Of a DNA stretch of 64,000 nucleotides, positions 1-12,167 are shown one piece after another. Position 1 is the first letter of the stretch, and each line of letters opens with the position of its first letter. The notes beneath the pieces are model-generated. The model searched no databases. It was given only the letters and a program-made list of their open reading frames with translations, and was not told the origin of the DNA. This stretch comes from Armillaria gallica. Its lineage: Eukaryota; Basidiomycota; Agaricomycetes; Agaricales; Physalacriaceae. The stretch covers positions 2,914,001 to 2,978,000 of the forward strand of contig JBANDB010000005.1 of the NCBI GenBank assembly GCA_037576215.1. The letters run 5' to 3'. A program made the position numbers and the translations under genes.

Positions 1-2095
1 TTGAAGCATCAATTGGTAATGTCCCCAGACTGACACAATGCCTAGAAAATAGAATAAACTGTGTTTCCCCCCCAATTCCTCATTTTTTATTGCATTCCAG
101 TGGTCATATATAACATATGAAGATGTATTCTATGGTTTATATAGTGTAGAAATCAATTGGTAATATCCCCAGAGCAATCCAATATATACAGCACCATAAA
201 AAGCCAATTTTTCCAATTATGCCTAGCTATAAAATGTGCCACATGTACTGTAGAGGAGCCATTTGGAGGTTTTCAAAGGTCAGGGAATTCATTGGTCAAG
301 TTTTTGAAGTGATCCAATGCATGTATTACCCCCCAAAATGTGAATTTTCAGTGATTTTCCACTATTTTTCACTATTTTACTCTTTTTACCCCCTCCCCAG
401 GGCCCTCATACCTCACTAGAGGGTTCGCTTTTATGCTATGTATGTTTATGCATATATTGTTACTATCCCCTGACCTACCCAGTAGCCTGAGGAAGTCTAA
501 AATGAGCTAAAATGTGAATTTTGTCTGAAAATAGCCTGATATTGATGCCATCAATGCTATGGGAGAGCCAATTCTAGGTGCAATTGATAAGCCAATTTGA
601 CCAGCCCAATAAAGAAAGAAAAGCACCCCAAAGTGCACCAAAGGGAGAGCCCAATTGGGATATTATAAATATAAGGGAAGAAGGTCATATAGAGACATGA
701 ATATATGAATTTATAATGCTAGTATAGTACAGTGGTTAGCATGTCTGTTTGGAAAAGTTGTGTGATATTGCTGAAAATCTTTTTAAGGTCTTGGATTTAA
801 TTCCTGAGTCTGCCAGATTTTCTGATGATATTATAATATCAAAAGTTGGGCTGCTGACTAATATACTATATAATCCTGAGAAATTGAATATTTTCCAGTG
901 ACACTCATATTGTGTTTTCAGTATGTGTCAACTGACACTATTTAATCTGTTAAAGTAACAGCTATAGATACTACCATCGATAGCTGTAGTAGGGTGAGCA
1001 GTGGTCTCCAGCTCTGGATACTTCAATGAGTATGATCCATCATGATTGCTCCCAGTGCCATCATCTGTGTTGATGACATGCCCATCCCAAATGTGTTTGT
1101 GATTAACTGCTGGTCTCATGGTGAATGATAATCTACTAGTCATACTTGTCAGAGCTGCCATATCTGGCTGCCTTAAGATCTTAATGACCCTAGGTTTTGG
1201 TGCTTCTCCTGCACCTTGTGCTGATGATCCATCACCAATTGTTGAACTTATAGCTGGGTGATCCTTGTTGTTAGAGTGTGGTCATGTCATCAGCACCATT
1301 TCAACTGTCCTGCTGATGAAGGTGTATATGGGATGGAGTGAGGTGTTGGGAAAACCAAATTTCCTAAGAGAAGCAGTAGTAATTTAATGAATAAAGTTGA
1401 AAAAGCTAAATTTAAAAAAAGTGTAGGGGCCACTAATTCTTGCAGTGCGCAATGTAGCTTTGACCAACATGTATTAGTAAACCAAGTAGAACATTACAAG
1501 TAAAAGAACTGATCTAACTAAAGCTGTGCAACTGTATATAACCAGCATCGGCAATGCCAATGCCAAACAAGCATAGATACTAAACTTGATAGATATTATA
1601 TAAGTAGAGGTACCACCTTTTACAGGTACTGTCATCCAATGATGAAGGGAGTGGGGGCAAAAAAAGTTGTTTGAATAAGCCAAACATGTGCCTTTTATTG
1701 TTGAGTGATGTCTGCAGATGGATTGTAATCTATGTTGGATTGGATTTGAAAATGTGTTCTAGTGGCATTTAAAGAAACACATTCACACAATCTCCAAGGC
1801 ACCTGCCATTAACCATGTCCAACCAGCTTACACAACAGTTCTTGCTTCAAATCTCTGTATACATGCTCAAAGTATATTGCTTACTCCCTTCAATCATTGT
1901 TTGGTACTCATCTCCATTTATAGTTTCTTGTCAGACAGATACTCAACAAGTAGAAGAAAACTACATGCAAGTTTTCTTTAGATAGAGACATCCTAATAGA
2001 AATGGTCAAGCACACTCAGATTGACTGGGATGAGTTGTGTAGCCTTCAAAATGCTGCAATGAAGACAGTTGCAAAGTAGCTCACCTGGCTAGAAA
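1..2095. other. CpG-poor intergenic DNA without a recognisable gene
   Basis: I see no coding exon here. Only short ORFs of at most about 78 codons occur, with no recognisable family and no consistent splice pattern. A short motif containing AATTGGTAAT, then TCCCCAGA, occurs twice about 150 bp apart near the left edge. CpG is rare, as in the transposon relics that follow. The stretch probably consists of decayed repeat DNA, but no element could be bounded. Confidence 0.5.
718..814 (+). tRNA. tRNA-like relic (weak A-box and B-box)
   Basis: A sequence matching the polymerase III A-box consensus (TAGTACAGTGG, near 724-734) is followed about 60 bp later by a B-box-like GATTTAATTCC. The B-box has T where the invariant C should be. 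The acceptor ends do not pair and the T-stem is poor, so this is not a functional tRNA. It could be a decayed tRNA copy or a tRNA-derived SINE head. Confidence 0.15.
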
Positions 2096-2097
2096 AC

Positions 2098-3776
2098 ATT
2101 GATGAGCCTCCAGGCTCTGTACACTCAGAATTTGCAGATTTTCCCTGCTAATTAATGCTACTATCCCTTCAATGGCCTTTCAGCAAACCAATGATTGCAT
2201 GCACATTAATACCACTTTCATCCTATGGCAACCACTCCTTATGTGCTTCGTTATCCATCCCATCTTGCCACGCATCACAATTGCCATACTTCATCATGGC
2301 AAGGCACCTTTGATTGACAATCATTCCAATATAGAATTGATGCATTACTCAGAAGCACCCAGTTGATGTGCTCATTGATCACTTAATGAAAATAATGTGA
2401 TAGACATAAATACCCTCTCAGCTATGGCAACTACAGACCATGTTTACTAAGGCTGTTACTTCACCAAGGCTTCAAGAAAACATTGCCTCACGCATACTCC
2501 TCAGCACGATGACTATCACTCAGTAATCTGCAGCTAAACAGCACCTAACGATCCATGCATCACTCAGCAAAACCATATGGTTTGCATCCATATGAGGCAA
2601 CGTCAACCAGTTGCTGTTACTTTAGAACCACAGATACCATGTGTTTCCTCCAATTTTTACAAAGCCAAGGCTTTACAGCCTTACTAAGTCTCACATATTT
2701 ACTCTATTTATAAATTCGTACTTGTAGTATAAAAACTAGCTAGAAAACATAGTTCAAGAGCAGTCCATCTCTAATCGACCCCAGGCTATGTCAATTATCA
2801 TCACGCTCTAGTCTATCACCAGTAAACAATGTTTATTCACCGTTCTACGGCAATATATTGTTTACACCAGCATATTCTTGATTGCATGTTGACTCTTAAA
2901 GCTCACCAGAGTTATTCCATGGTTTTTAACTGTGAAGAGTCCTTTGCTACATGCTCTTTGCTCTTAACACTATTGGTGCATGCTCATACTGTGCCAATAC
3001 GTGATCGCTGCGCCATACCTCGCCCCTGTTATCTTTTATAAGCCATCATCATTTCACTTTCACACCATTGGAGTTTTTACTGTTTCTCTTTTGCCATCAT
3101 TATCATCACCCACTTGGGTAGTCTCAGAGCAGACTTAGGATCAGTTCAGCAAGTTTTTATATAGTATCAGTCCCTCGAGTGGACTTGAAGGTTAGTTTGA
3201 CATAGGATAGGATTGTTTCAGTACTAGACCAGTTTTGACATCGACTCAGCACCCTCACATTGTATAGGACCAGTATCATCGCCAAGTTTTTGTAGTTCAA
3301 TGTTTTCTCTCACCAGTCCACTCTCCACACCTTGTTCCATGTTTATTTTGCCACTTGCAGTCCCCACGCTGTTTTCTCATCGCCTCGCTCACCCATAGAC
3401 TATTGCTGACCATTTAGTCTATCCTCCATCATTCACCCCGCTCCGATTATCACCCAGCGACGTTTTCTAGTCTTGCCGCTCGTTTTCACATACGGATTCG
3501 TGGTATTCATGTCATACCCATTTTCATTCCCTCTCACTTTGAGAGAACCCTACTGGCTTATAGCCTTCGCATCTAGTACCCAACTACCAAGCAGTACTAC
3601 TTTGCAGACTTAAAGTCGCAGTGTATTCTTGCATATAAAGGAATTGTTCTACTGCACAGAGGTGCCCCAAACCACTCGCACACACAATCACCTTGATTGC
3701 CATGCTACTATATTAATTATCCAATCTCATTCCGAGTTGATGTTGCCATTGTCATGGAAGTCATAGGCCCATCAAC
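2098..3776 (+). repeat. Left arm of a 1.7 kb inverted repeat (Plavaka 3' tail, decayed copy)
   Basis: This stretch is the reverse complement, with substitutions, of about 10531-12220. It opens with the last codons of the Plavaka transposase reading frame (residues DEPPGS, ending in a stop near 2151) and runs through the long 3' non-coding tail to the point where homology stops after CCATCAACG near 3776. Many CpG sites kept in the right arm are TpG or CpA here, for example in GTTGATGTTGCCATTG against GTTGGTGTTGCCGTTG. It is probably the 3' end of a second element in opposite orientation; no transposase exons are recognisable upstream of it. Confidence 0.85.
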
Positions 3777-3879
3777 GTCTGATATATCCTAGAGGCAGTG
3801 AGTGCATTTTCCTCTCTAAGTTTGCCCTGGCAGTAAGAGTGATAAACAGCTATGTACTCTACTCTCAACTCTCACCCCA

Positions 3880-4584
3880 TTGCCCAGTAGCAGTCCTTTA
3901 CCCAGACCTCTACAACCATCTGATAGTGCCATGGCCATCTTGCTGGCTACACACCTCCCACTATCTTTTCCTTCTAGTTGCATTGCCAGACCCTTCATTA
4001 TTCTTCCCTTGACCCAGTCATTCCCACAGCTGCCATCACCCTCCATGCTCATTCACACTCCTCCACAGGCCACACAAACACCACCATCACAATCTCTTGG
4101 CTCCCCTCAGATGGCCTCACCTCTCCAACTGATCCAAACACCTCCACCATCTTTCACTGATGGCCTCTGCCTCAGTCAGAGCCAGCTAAATAGACAGAGT
4201 TCCTTTAGCTTCAGTGCTGAGGTTTTGGATATCCACTTCCTTTTTAATAATGCTTTTTTTCACAATGTCTGTGACCTGACTGTGGGTGAAATGGAGAAGC
4301 TCTCCTCCAATCCTGCTCCCCTCCTATTAGAATTGACCATATCTGATGATCAAGAGATGAGCTCACCTTCTTTTAGCACTTTGCACAGCAACCAGCAGAG
4401 TACTGAATATAGGTCATCTGAAGAACACCTAGGCCACAGCTCTGAGTCCAGCAGTGGTGATTTCTCTAGTCCTGACATCTCATCTAGTAGCACTCCAGAT
4501 ATTCCCATGTCTGGTACACCTGGTCCCATGATCACCAATGCATTGGTGCTCATGGAGGTTGTGTTTGAAAATAAGGAGAGCTAG
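3880..4584 (+). CDS. Ser/Pro/Thr-rich hypothetical ORF (234 codons)
   Basis: This is one of the longest uninterrupted frames in the left third of the window. The product would be low in complexity. The first 100 residues are rich in Pro, Thr and Ser with several TPP and TQ motifs. A middle part near residues 105-150 is more hydrophobic (around FLFNNAFFHNV). A second Ser-rich acidic stretch ends near residue 215. I recognise no domain. It lies between the inverted-repeat arm and the gypsy LTR, so it may be a remnant of a transposon-borne ORF. The frame after the stop keeps some protein-like character to about 5290 but is broken by stops. It may be a chance frame in composition-biased DNA. Confidence 0.3.
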   Translation: MPSSSPLPRPLQPSDSAMAILLATHLPLSFPSSCIARPFIILPLTQSFPQLPSPSMLIHTPPQATQTPPSQSLGSPQMASPLQLIQTPPPSFTDGLCLSQSQLNRQSSFSFSAEVLDIHFLFNNAFFHNVCDLTVGEMEKLSSNPAPLLLELTISDDQEMSSPSFSTLHSNQQSTEYRSSEEHLGHSSESSSGDFSSPDISSSSTPDIPMSGTPGPMITNALVLMEVVFENKES

Positions 4585-5293
4585 AGCACGGCAGACTGGG
4601 ATGGGTCTCAGGTTCCTCTATCTATAGTGGGGCCCTCCAATGGGGCTTCTATTAAGTGTAGGAAGACTATTACTCACTGCAATATCCCTGCTCATACATG
4701 CATTCCCACAGTGACCATTTTCAAAGCCATTGAAGGTGGTAGAGTGCAGTCTCTAAGCATAGTAATGTTTCCAGATCAACAGCAATCCCTATCTCCCAAG
4801 ATGCCATTCATTAGACAAGCACTTCATGAATGCATATATGTCAGTCTATTATTAGTTATTTATGCAGTCATGCCTATCTGAGCTGCTGCTATACTGCCCA
4901 ATATAGTTCTCTTTCCATCTCTGGCACTTCTTATCTGATATGCCATAGATGATCACCAGTTAATTCTCTCCTTACATGAGCAACCAGTGTGCTATGCCAA
5001 ATGGAACCCCCTGATCTTTAGATTTTATTAGCAGACTCCCCTTCAACTACATCCAGACACTCTGATGTGGATATGGGTGCCTGTACATCAAAAAGCCCTG
5101 TCTGAATACTAAATTAATATCTTTCGAGATTTGTTTAAATCAATGGATCCAAGAGCAGGCCTTCAAATATTACTATCAGGTATTTTATTCTCCACATGTC
5201 ACCACCCTTACTAAGGCATACAGCAGACCTTTTTGGAGTCTGAAGCAGATGGCACTATCCATGGCATTGTCCTTCCAGCCACAGACCCCCTTC
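4585..5293. other. Stretch without a supported gene
   Basis: Short frames with in-frame stops continue from the preceding ORF but no domain is recognisable. The interval ends where the gypsy LTR begins. Confidence 0.4.
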
Positions 5294-5617
5294 TGTAAGC
5301 CTATGCTTACAATGTACACTAATGCATACTGATCTTGATCCCTGATCCTGGACCACTCACTCCAACCAATCCCACAGCACTATCTCACTGTGCTCCTAGA
5401 TGCTTGCTCCATTGCTTAGGACTGTTGATGTTGTGGTGCACACATTTCCTATATATACATGTAGATATATGTATATACATCTTCCTTCCTTTTCCCACCA
5501 TCTCCTTGCATACTATCCTGCTCTTCCCACTCTTTTACCTCTTTGTTCTTCTCTTATATACCATAGACACACCCCAATTGGAGTTTGTTTCTGTTTGTTT
5601 CTATGTATGCTCATGAC
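5294..5617 (+). repeat. 5' LTR of the gypsy remnant
   Basis: It starts with TGTAAGCCTATGCTTACAA, which matches TGTAATCCTATGCTTACAA at 7527 with one difference. The similarity continues through the CACTGTGCTCCTAG region and the ATATATA stretch. The distal part (pyrimidine-rich run, then CAATTGGAGTTTGTTTC near 5574) recurs at 21380-21522, which shows that the family has more copies. The exact 3' edge is uncertain. Confidence 0.75.
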
Positions 5618-5620
5618 CCC

Positions 5621-7526
5621 CTAAAAAAAGTGAATGATTTTGATCCTAACAAAGTGCCTTGCTGGCAGGCTTGGCTAGCCAAACACCCTGTCGCTTCAGT
5701 ACAATTGACTTTGGAGATTTCTGCTAATAATCAACTGTTAGACTCAATCATTGAGAGCTATGCAAATGATGATTTTTGTTGAAAATTTATAACTGGACAG
5801 AAAATATTGCCTAATGTCTGAGAGGTTAATAACCTTTGGTACATTGGGGACCATTTACTCATTCCTTGTGTTGGCAATATCTGTGAAGAACTGTTTCATT
5901 TGGCTCATGACTGCCTAGGCCACTTTGGCAGTGACAAGGCTTATGCCTCCCTTTGCAACTTATATTATTGGCCTAATATGAAATGAGACTTGGAAGAGTC
6001 TTACATTCCCTTTTGTGAAGCTTGCTTGAGAAATAAGTCTCCTACAACTAAATTCTATGGCCCTCTCCATCCTTTGCTTATTCCCAAACAGAGAGAGGAT
6101 AGTGTTGCTATTGATTTCATTGGCTCCCTTTCTGAGGACAAAGGATTTAATTGTATCACTACATTTACAGGTCACCTTGAATCCAATATTTGCATCATGC
6201 CTACCCAGACAAACCTCACTGCTGAGAAGATGGTGGCTCTCTTTTTTGATCATTAGTATTGCAAAAATAGATTGCCCTTGGAGATCATATCCAACTGCAA
6301 TAAGCTTTTTATATCTAAGTTTTGGAAAACCCTTCATAAACTTACTGTAGCTCCATGTATGGAAGCAACTTTGGAGAACCCCTTACACTGACTAATTCAT
6401 ACTATTCATGCAACTAGGAGGGTCTTATCCCTTACATTGCCTAAATTAAGCAACTGCTCCACAGGGAGCAAAAAATTTCAAGTCACTGCTGGTCACATAC
6501 TAAAAATTTTAGACTTGTCCTGGGTCTGACCTAAGCAACCAACCCCTCCTTACACCTTACAGATGTTGATAATAGGCAACGCAACAAACCTCCCCTTATG
6601 TCTTACATTGCTTTCATACATGGAGTTACAGTATTGGAGTCAAATTGGCCATGTCATCCTCATTTCATCCTTAAACAGACAGTGCTTTCAAATGCTCTAA
6701 TAAGATGGTCAACCAGTCCATTAGATACCATGTTGATTGTCAGCAACACAGCTGGGTGAGAGCTTTTCCAAGGATTAGATTTGGTATGATAAACATCTTC
6801 AATGCTTTCATAGGATACTCTGGCTTTCAACTCAAGATGGGTTGCTCTTCTCATGTCATTCCACCTTTGGTCCCCACTTCCTTGGTACCAGGTTGTCCAC
6901 AAGAAGATATAAACACTGCCTGAGTGATTGATAAACTACTGGATGATACTGTATCTGCAAAAGATAATCTGATTCAGGCTAAAGTTGCCCAAGCTTCCTA
7001 TCCAAACAAGAGTCGTAAATCTGATTTTGAGATTAATATTGGTGACCATATCATGTTGAGCATTTTCCACCATTGATGAGATTATAAAGATGGCAATAAG
7101 AACTGCATGGCTAAATTCATGCCTAGATATGATGATCCTTACACTGTTACCCATTCTAATGCTTCTCTGTCATCATATACACTTGATATTTCTAATTCAC
7201 CCTCTAAATTTAATACTTTCCACATATCTGAGCTAAGAGCCTTTGTTCCTAACAACTTCTCCCTTTTTCCAAGTTGAGATCATCCTTGCCCTAGTCCCAT
7301 ACTTACTGAGGATGGCCATAAGGAACACTTGATTGATCATATTGTTGATAAATGCTGTTGAGATCATGGTTTCCAATATCTCATTCACTAGGTTGGTTAC
7401 AGACCTGAAGATTATTGTTGGCTTTTGCAAAGGGAATTAGAAGAGTGCAAAGCTCTTGATATGTGGCTTGCTCATTCTGTTGCCTCCTTGACTACTGGAC
7501 TTGTTTCTTCAGAGTATGGGAAAGTG
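5621..7526 (+). pseudogene. Gypsy pol 3' remnant: integrase and chromodomain
   Basis: Forward-strand reading gives a zinc-binding HHCC integrase domain near 5890-6045 (LAHDCLGHFGS, then YYWPNM, then FCEACLRNKS). The start of the catalytic core follows (DFIGSL near 6115), and decayed sequence continues to about 7300. A chromodomain-like end lies near 7320-7483 (HIVDKCC, GYRPEDYCWLLQRELEECKA). Interruptions include TGA at 5819-5821 and TGA at 5984-5986. The second one replaces the basic residue normally found after YYWPNM. The chromodomain places the element among the chromoviruses. Confidence 0.85.
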
Positions 7527-7705
7527 TAATCCTATGCTTACAACATACAATTACACATACTGATCTTGATCCTGGATCTCGGACTGCTCACCTCAACCAA
7601 TCCTGCAGCACTATGTCTCACTGTGCTCCTAGCTGCTTGTCTCATTGTTTGGGACTGTCAACATTGTGGCACATACATTTTCTATATATAAATGTAAGTA
7701 TGCCA
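7527..7705 (+). repeat. Partial 3' LTR of the gypsy remnant
   Basis: It matches the first about 175 bp of the LTR at 5294, ending near the TATATATAAATGTAAG stretch. The pyrimidine-rich distal half is missing, so this LTR is truncated. It follows directly on the last chromodomain codons, as expected for a 3' LTR. Confidence 0.7.
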
Positions 7706-10530
7706 CCCTATGCTGTAAGGTTTGGTCAAACACCCTGGATATATCCACAAGATGTTTGGTCTGCCTGGTGGATATTATCCACAGCTCAAAATTGCAGTCC
7801 AATGCTAATAATTATAGCAGCAATTGCTGCTAAAAGGCTACCCTACAGGTAATTATGCATAAAAGCCTGATATTCTCTCAAAAGCTCATTAAGATCAAAA
7901 TAATTTTCAGACTGAGCATGCTTGGTCAGCCACTGCCACATCCAAATTTAGCAGCATAGTGTTTTTCATGGTCAGAAACATAGAAACAGAAATTGCTGCC
8001 ATTGTGCTCACTGTATAGGCATGCAGAATACAATACAGGCTTACAAAATATTTATAGAGGATATACCATGACAATGCTGAGCCACCACCCATGACATTAA
8101 ATGAATGTACCACATCGTATTTAGATGAGCTTTAATAGCTAATCATCAAAATGAATAGTAAAATACACTGTGATATAGAACCAAATGGATAACAGATGCA
8201 CACAATGCAAGGAATTAGATCACTGAACTAACTTGGCCATTGGATCATATTACTTGGTGAGATATAGTTGTACATTATTTTGCTGAAATGTAAAATAATA
8301 TTTTTTTAAAAAAACCTGCCATTGTTATGCCCACAGCAGGGTGATGAAAGGATGGGCAAGGATGAGAATAGTGCTGTCAGTGAGGGTGGAGCCTTTGACA
8401 TCCATACATGAGCTTGTGGGAAGGCAGAAAGCAGTATTTGCTTGGTGAAATGCAGAAGAGGCTGCAGGGTGGGATCAACAGCCCTTTATAGGGGATACCA
8501 GGGTCAGAGGAGTGAATGAACATTGCCACTACATTCTCTGTTGTAATAAATAGAGGTGGTGTAGTGGTGGTGATAGTAGCACTGCTGTAAAAGGTGGTAC
8601 AGGGCCCAAAAGGCAGAAGTCAGGATAGTGGGTGAGCAGGCAGTGACAGTAGCATTGGGGGGAGGAAAATAGCTCAGCCCTATAATCTCCCACTCAAATA
8701 ATGAGGCATGCATGAGTCTCAAGTGCATAGGGTAGCTCTGTTGTACAGGGCAGCCCCATGTTGAACAGGTAGGGGGTTGGCAGCAGCGGGGGTTGTAGTG
8801 GTCATATAGTGCTGTTGTTGGGTGGGATCGTTGTATCCTCAAGTACCCTGTTGATGACAAGAATAACATGTTAGTTGGCACTATCATTGGCTGGTGGAAT
8901 CCTGATCATCATCCTGCTCTCCCACCCAGTCTCTTTCACCTTCTTTGAGCTCTCCTGTAGCTTCTCTATCTAGCTAGGCCCTGCTCCAGCTCAAGCGATG
9001 GCCCTGCAACAAAGTATGGTGTCTGTACATGATTGCTACTGTCGCCATTGAGCCATTCATTGTCAATGTTAAGCTTTGTTTACAGACAAGGCTACAGCTG
9101 TACAGCTTCAATCTTGTGTATGTTATCATATGGTTGAGTATTCCATTGATACTGAAAAGAGTGAAGCCATTGTTATTGTTGCCCACTGTCTACATCCCAA
9201 TCATCCTTCCACCCTCATTTCCCATTCCCTGTTCTCACCTACACCTCCCTAGCATCTCAATTGCCACCTCTATATTCCACAGCTATAACCCACCCTTTAC
9301 TATAGCTCCCTCATTTTATGCCTATCAGTGCTTGTCCAATCATTGTTGTTATTGTTGTTGTCTTGCTTGATGTTGACCTCTATTGCTGTAGGTATAGTAA
9401 TAAGTTGGGTGCTGTGAGAATGTATATAAGTGATAGAAAACTGTATGGAAATAAGATAAATAAAAAATTTATGCCTCAAAGAAACAAATGTATCATCCAA
9501 TAGAGAGCCAGTGGTAGTCAAAGACAAGCTAAATGATGATAAACACTGTTTGATCGCTGCTTTGGCATTTGCCGATTGTGATTTAATGAGTTTTATCAAC
9601 TGATTTTAAACCACTCTTCCAAGGTCAAGGATTGTTATCTCATTCAATATACTTAAACTGTATTTTAAAATGTATGTATATCTTATTTCTATCATAATCT
9701 CAATAGATTGACCGCACTCTAGCAGACATAAGAAGAGCAAGGGATTCTGGCTGCACATTACATGTATATCAATAGTGCATCCTATTTTATCTCATTTACT
9801 GATTTTAAACTGATTTTAATTAGATACAGGTATTACAGTACCTATACAATATGAGAAGGTACAAGTTTTAGTCTTTAGTATCCTCTATGCTACTTACAAC
9901 CCCTTAGATACTCATTTCTCATCTGGGCTACTCTCAAGATGTAGAACAACAACATCAAGAATGAGCTCAGAGATTGTTCTGAAGTTCCACTTCTCCTACA
10001 ACTACTGTCTCAGCATGTTTCTGCTACACCCATGTCAGTATGTTGTGTATATATTGAGCTGGAGATTTATAAAAACACCTTACTAATATGATTCAAGGTT
10101 TTTAAATACTATTGACCAGCCTCTCTGATATAGATGACAATGAGCAAAGCTAATCTCTTTTCATTCAGATGTCCATCAGGAAAACAGTTTTTCATTGTAA
10201 TTTGCCCTGAGATAGAGAGGCACTGTAGGCACTGTAGGCTTTTGTAGGTACTACGAGACATATATAGTGCATATAAACTAACACATCGCCTGCAATGCCT
10301 ACTGTTGTCTATGAATACAACAGTGTTATTGAGTTCATTCCTGTATCATTACTTCAGCAGAGGTACTTTGCTTCTATATATGACTCTGAACTTTGGGCGT
10401 AAAACTCTCCAAGCATGATGAAATGATTAAGACTAAAATTCTTACACTGCTCAAGCACCGTTGCTGAGCTCCACCCTCTGTCGACAGCCATGCCAAATTT
10501 TGGAAGCAAATGGCAGTTCCCAATGATGTC
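7706..10530. other. AT-rich stretch without a recognisable gene
   Basis: The largest frames here are 113 to 127 codons (8504-8887 minus, 9029-9370 plus). Both have low-complexity or His/Tyr/Cys-rich translations that I cannot link to any family. No TIR, LTR or tandem repeat was found. The stretch separates the gypsy remnant from the end of the Plavaka element. Confidence 0.45.
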
Positions 10531-12167
10531 GTTGATGGACCTAAAACTTCCGTGGCAACGGCAACACCAACTCGGAATGAGCTTGGTTAATTAACGTAGT
10601 GGCACGGCAATCAAGGCGATCGTGTGTGCGAGTGGTTTGGGGCACCTCCGTGCAGTAGAACAATTCCTCTATACGCAAGAATACACTGCGACTTTAAGTC
10701 TGCGAAGTAGTACTGCTTGGTAGTCGAGTACTAAATGCTATGGCTTCAAGCCGGTAGGGATCTCTCGAAATGAGAGGGAACGAAAACGGGTATGACGTGA
10801 ATACCACAAATCCGTATGAGAAAACGTGCTGCGAGACTAGAAAACGTCGCTCGACATTAATTGGAGTGAGGTGAACGATGGAGAATAGACTAAACGGTCG
10901 GTAATAGTCTATGGGCGAGCGAGGCGATGAGAAAACGGCGTGGGGACTGCGAGTGGCAAAATAAACGTGGAACGAGATGCTGAGGGTGGGCTGGCGAGAG
11001 AAAACGTGGAGCTACGAAAACTGGTGGCGATACTGGTCCTATACGATGCGAGGGTGCTGAGTCGATGTCGAAACTTGTCTGGTACTGAAACGATCCTATC
11101 CTATGTCAAACTAACCTTCAAGTCCACTCGAGGGACTGATACTATACGAAAACTGGCTGAACTGATCCTAAGTCTGCTCTGAGACTACCCAAGTGGGCGA
11201 CGATAACGATGGCGAAAGAGAAACGATAAAAACTCCAATGGTGTGAAAGTGAAACGATGACGGCCTATAAAAGATAACGTGGGCGAGGTATAGCGCGGCG
11301 ATCACGTATTGGCACAGTACGAGCGTGCACCAATAGTGTTAAGAGCGAAGAGCGCGTAGCGAAGGACTCTTCACAGTTAAAACCGTGAGATACTCTGGTG
11401 AGCTCAAGAGTCAACGTGCGATCAAGAATATGCTGGTGCAAACGGTATATTGCTGTAGAACGGTGAATAAACGTTGTTTACTGGCGATAGACTAGAGCGT
11501 GACGATAATTGATGTAGTCTGGGTCAACTGGAGATGAACTGCCCCGTAACTACGTTTTCTAGCTAGTTTTTATACTAAAAGTACGAATTTAGAAATAGAG
11601 TAAATATGCGAGATTTAGTAAGGCTGTAAGGCCTTAGCTTTGTAAAAAGTCGTAGGAAACATATGGTCCTTGGTCTTCTAAAGTAACAGCAACTCGTCGA
11701 CGTTGCCGCGTATGGATGCAAACCGTATGGTTTTTGTTGAGCGATGCACGGATCGTTAGGTGCTGTTTAGCTGTGGATTACTGAGCGATAGTCGTCGTGC
11801 TGAGGAGTACACGTGGGGTAACGTTTTCTTGAAGCCTTGGCGAAGTAACAGCCTTAGTAAACACAGTCTGTAGTTGCCGTAGCTGCTATTGTCGTAGCTG
11901 GGAGGGTACTTGCGTCAATCATGTCATTTTCATTAAGTGATCAATGAGCGTGTCAACTAGGTGCTTCTGAGTGATGCGTCAATTCCGTATTGGGATGATT
12001 GTCGATCGAAGGTGCCTTGCCATGATGAAGTACGGCAATTATGATGTGTGGCAAGATGGGATGGATAACAAAGCGCGTAAGGAGTGGTTGCCGTAGGATA
12101 AAAGTGGTATCAGTGTGTGTGCAATCATTGGTTTGCTGAAAGTCCGTTGAAGGGACAGTAGCATTAA
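10531..12167 (-). repeat. Right arm of the 1.7 kb inverted repeat: 3' tail of the Plavaka element
   Basis: This is the stretch downstream of the transposase stop codon, reading on the minus strand. It is the reverse complement of about 2150-3776 with clear but imperfect identity. It has no credible coding frame: the 80-codon frame at 10940-11182 lies on the opposite strand and is not conserved in the other arm. CpG is frequent here, unlike in the left arm. Homology between the arms ends at 10531, which I take as the approximate 3' end of the element. I could not identify a terminal inverted repeat. Confidence 0.8.

Larger units (their letters stand above)
5294..7705 (+). mobile_element. Degenerate, internally deleted Ty3/gypsy chromovirus
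   Basis: Two related LTR sequences (from 5294 and from 7527) flank about 1.9 kb of pol remnant in the same orientation. Only the 3' end of pol is left: a zinc-binding integrase N-terminus, the start of the integrase core and a C-terminal chromodomain. Gag, protease, reverse transcriptase and RNase H are missing, so the 5' LTR abuts the end of pol. Several in-frame stops, chiefly TGA, make it inactive. Confidence 0.85.

Noticed and set aside
10430..10560. CACTG near 10459 as the CACTA-like terminus of the Plavaka element
   Set aside because: No matching inverted end was found beyond 16.9 kb, and the homology between the two tails stops 70 bp before it.
10940..11182. 80-codon ORF in the right inverted-repeat arm
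   Set aside because: It is not open in the homologous left arm and is antisense to the element.
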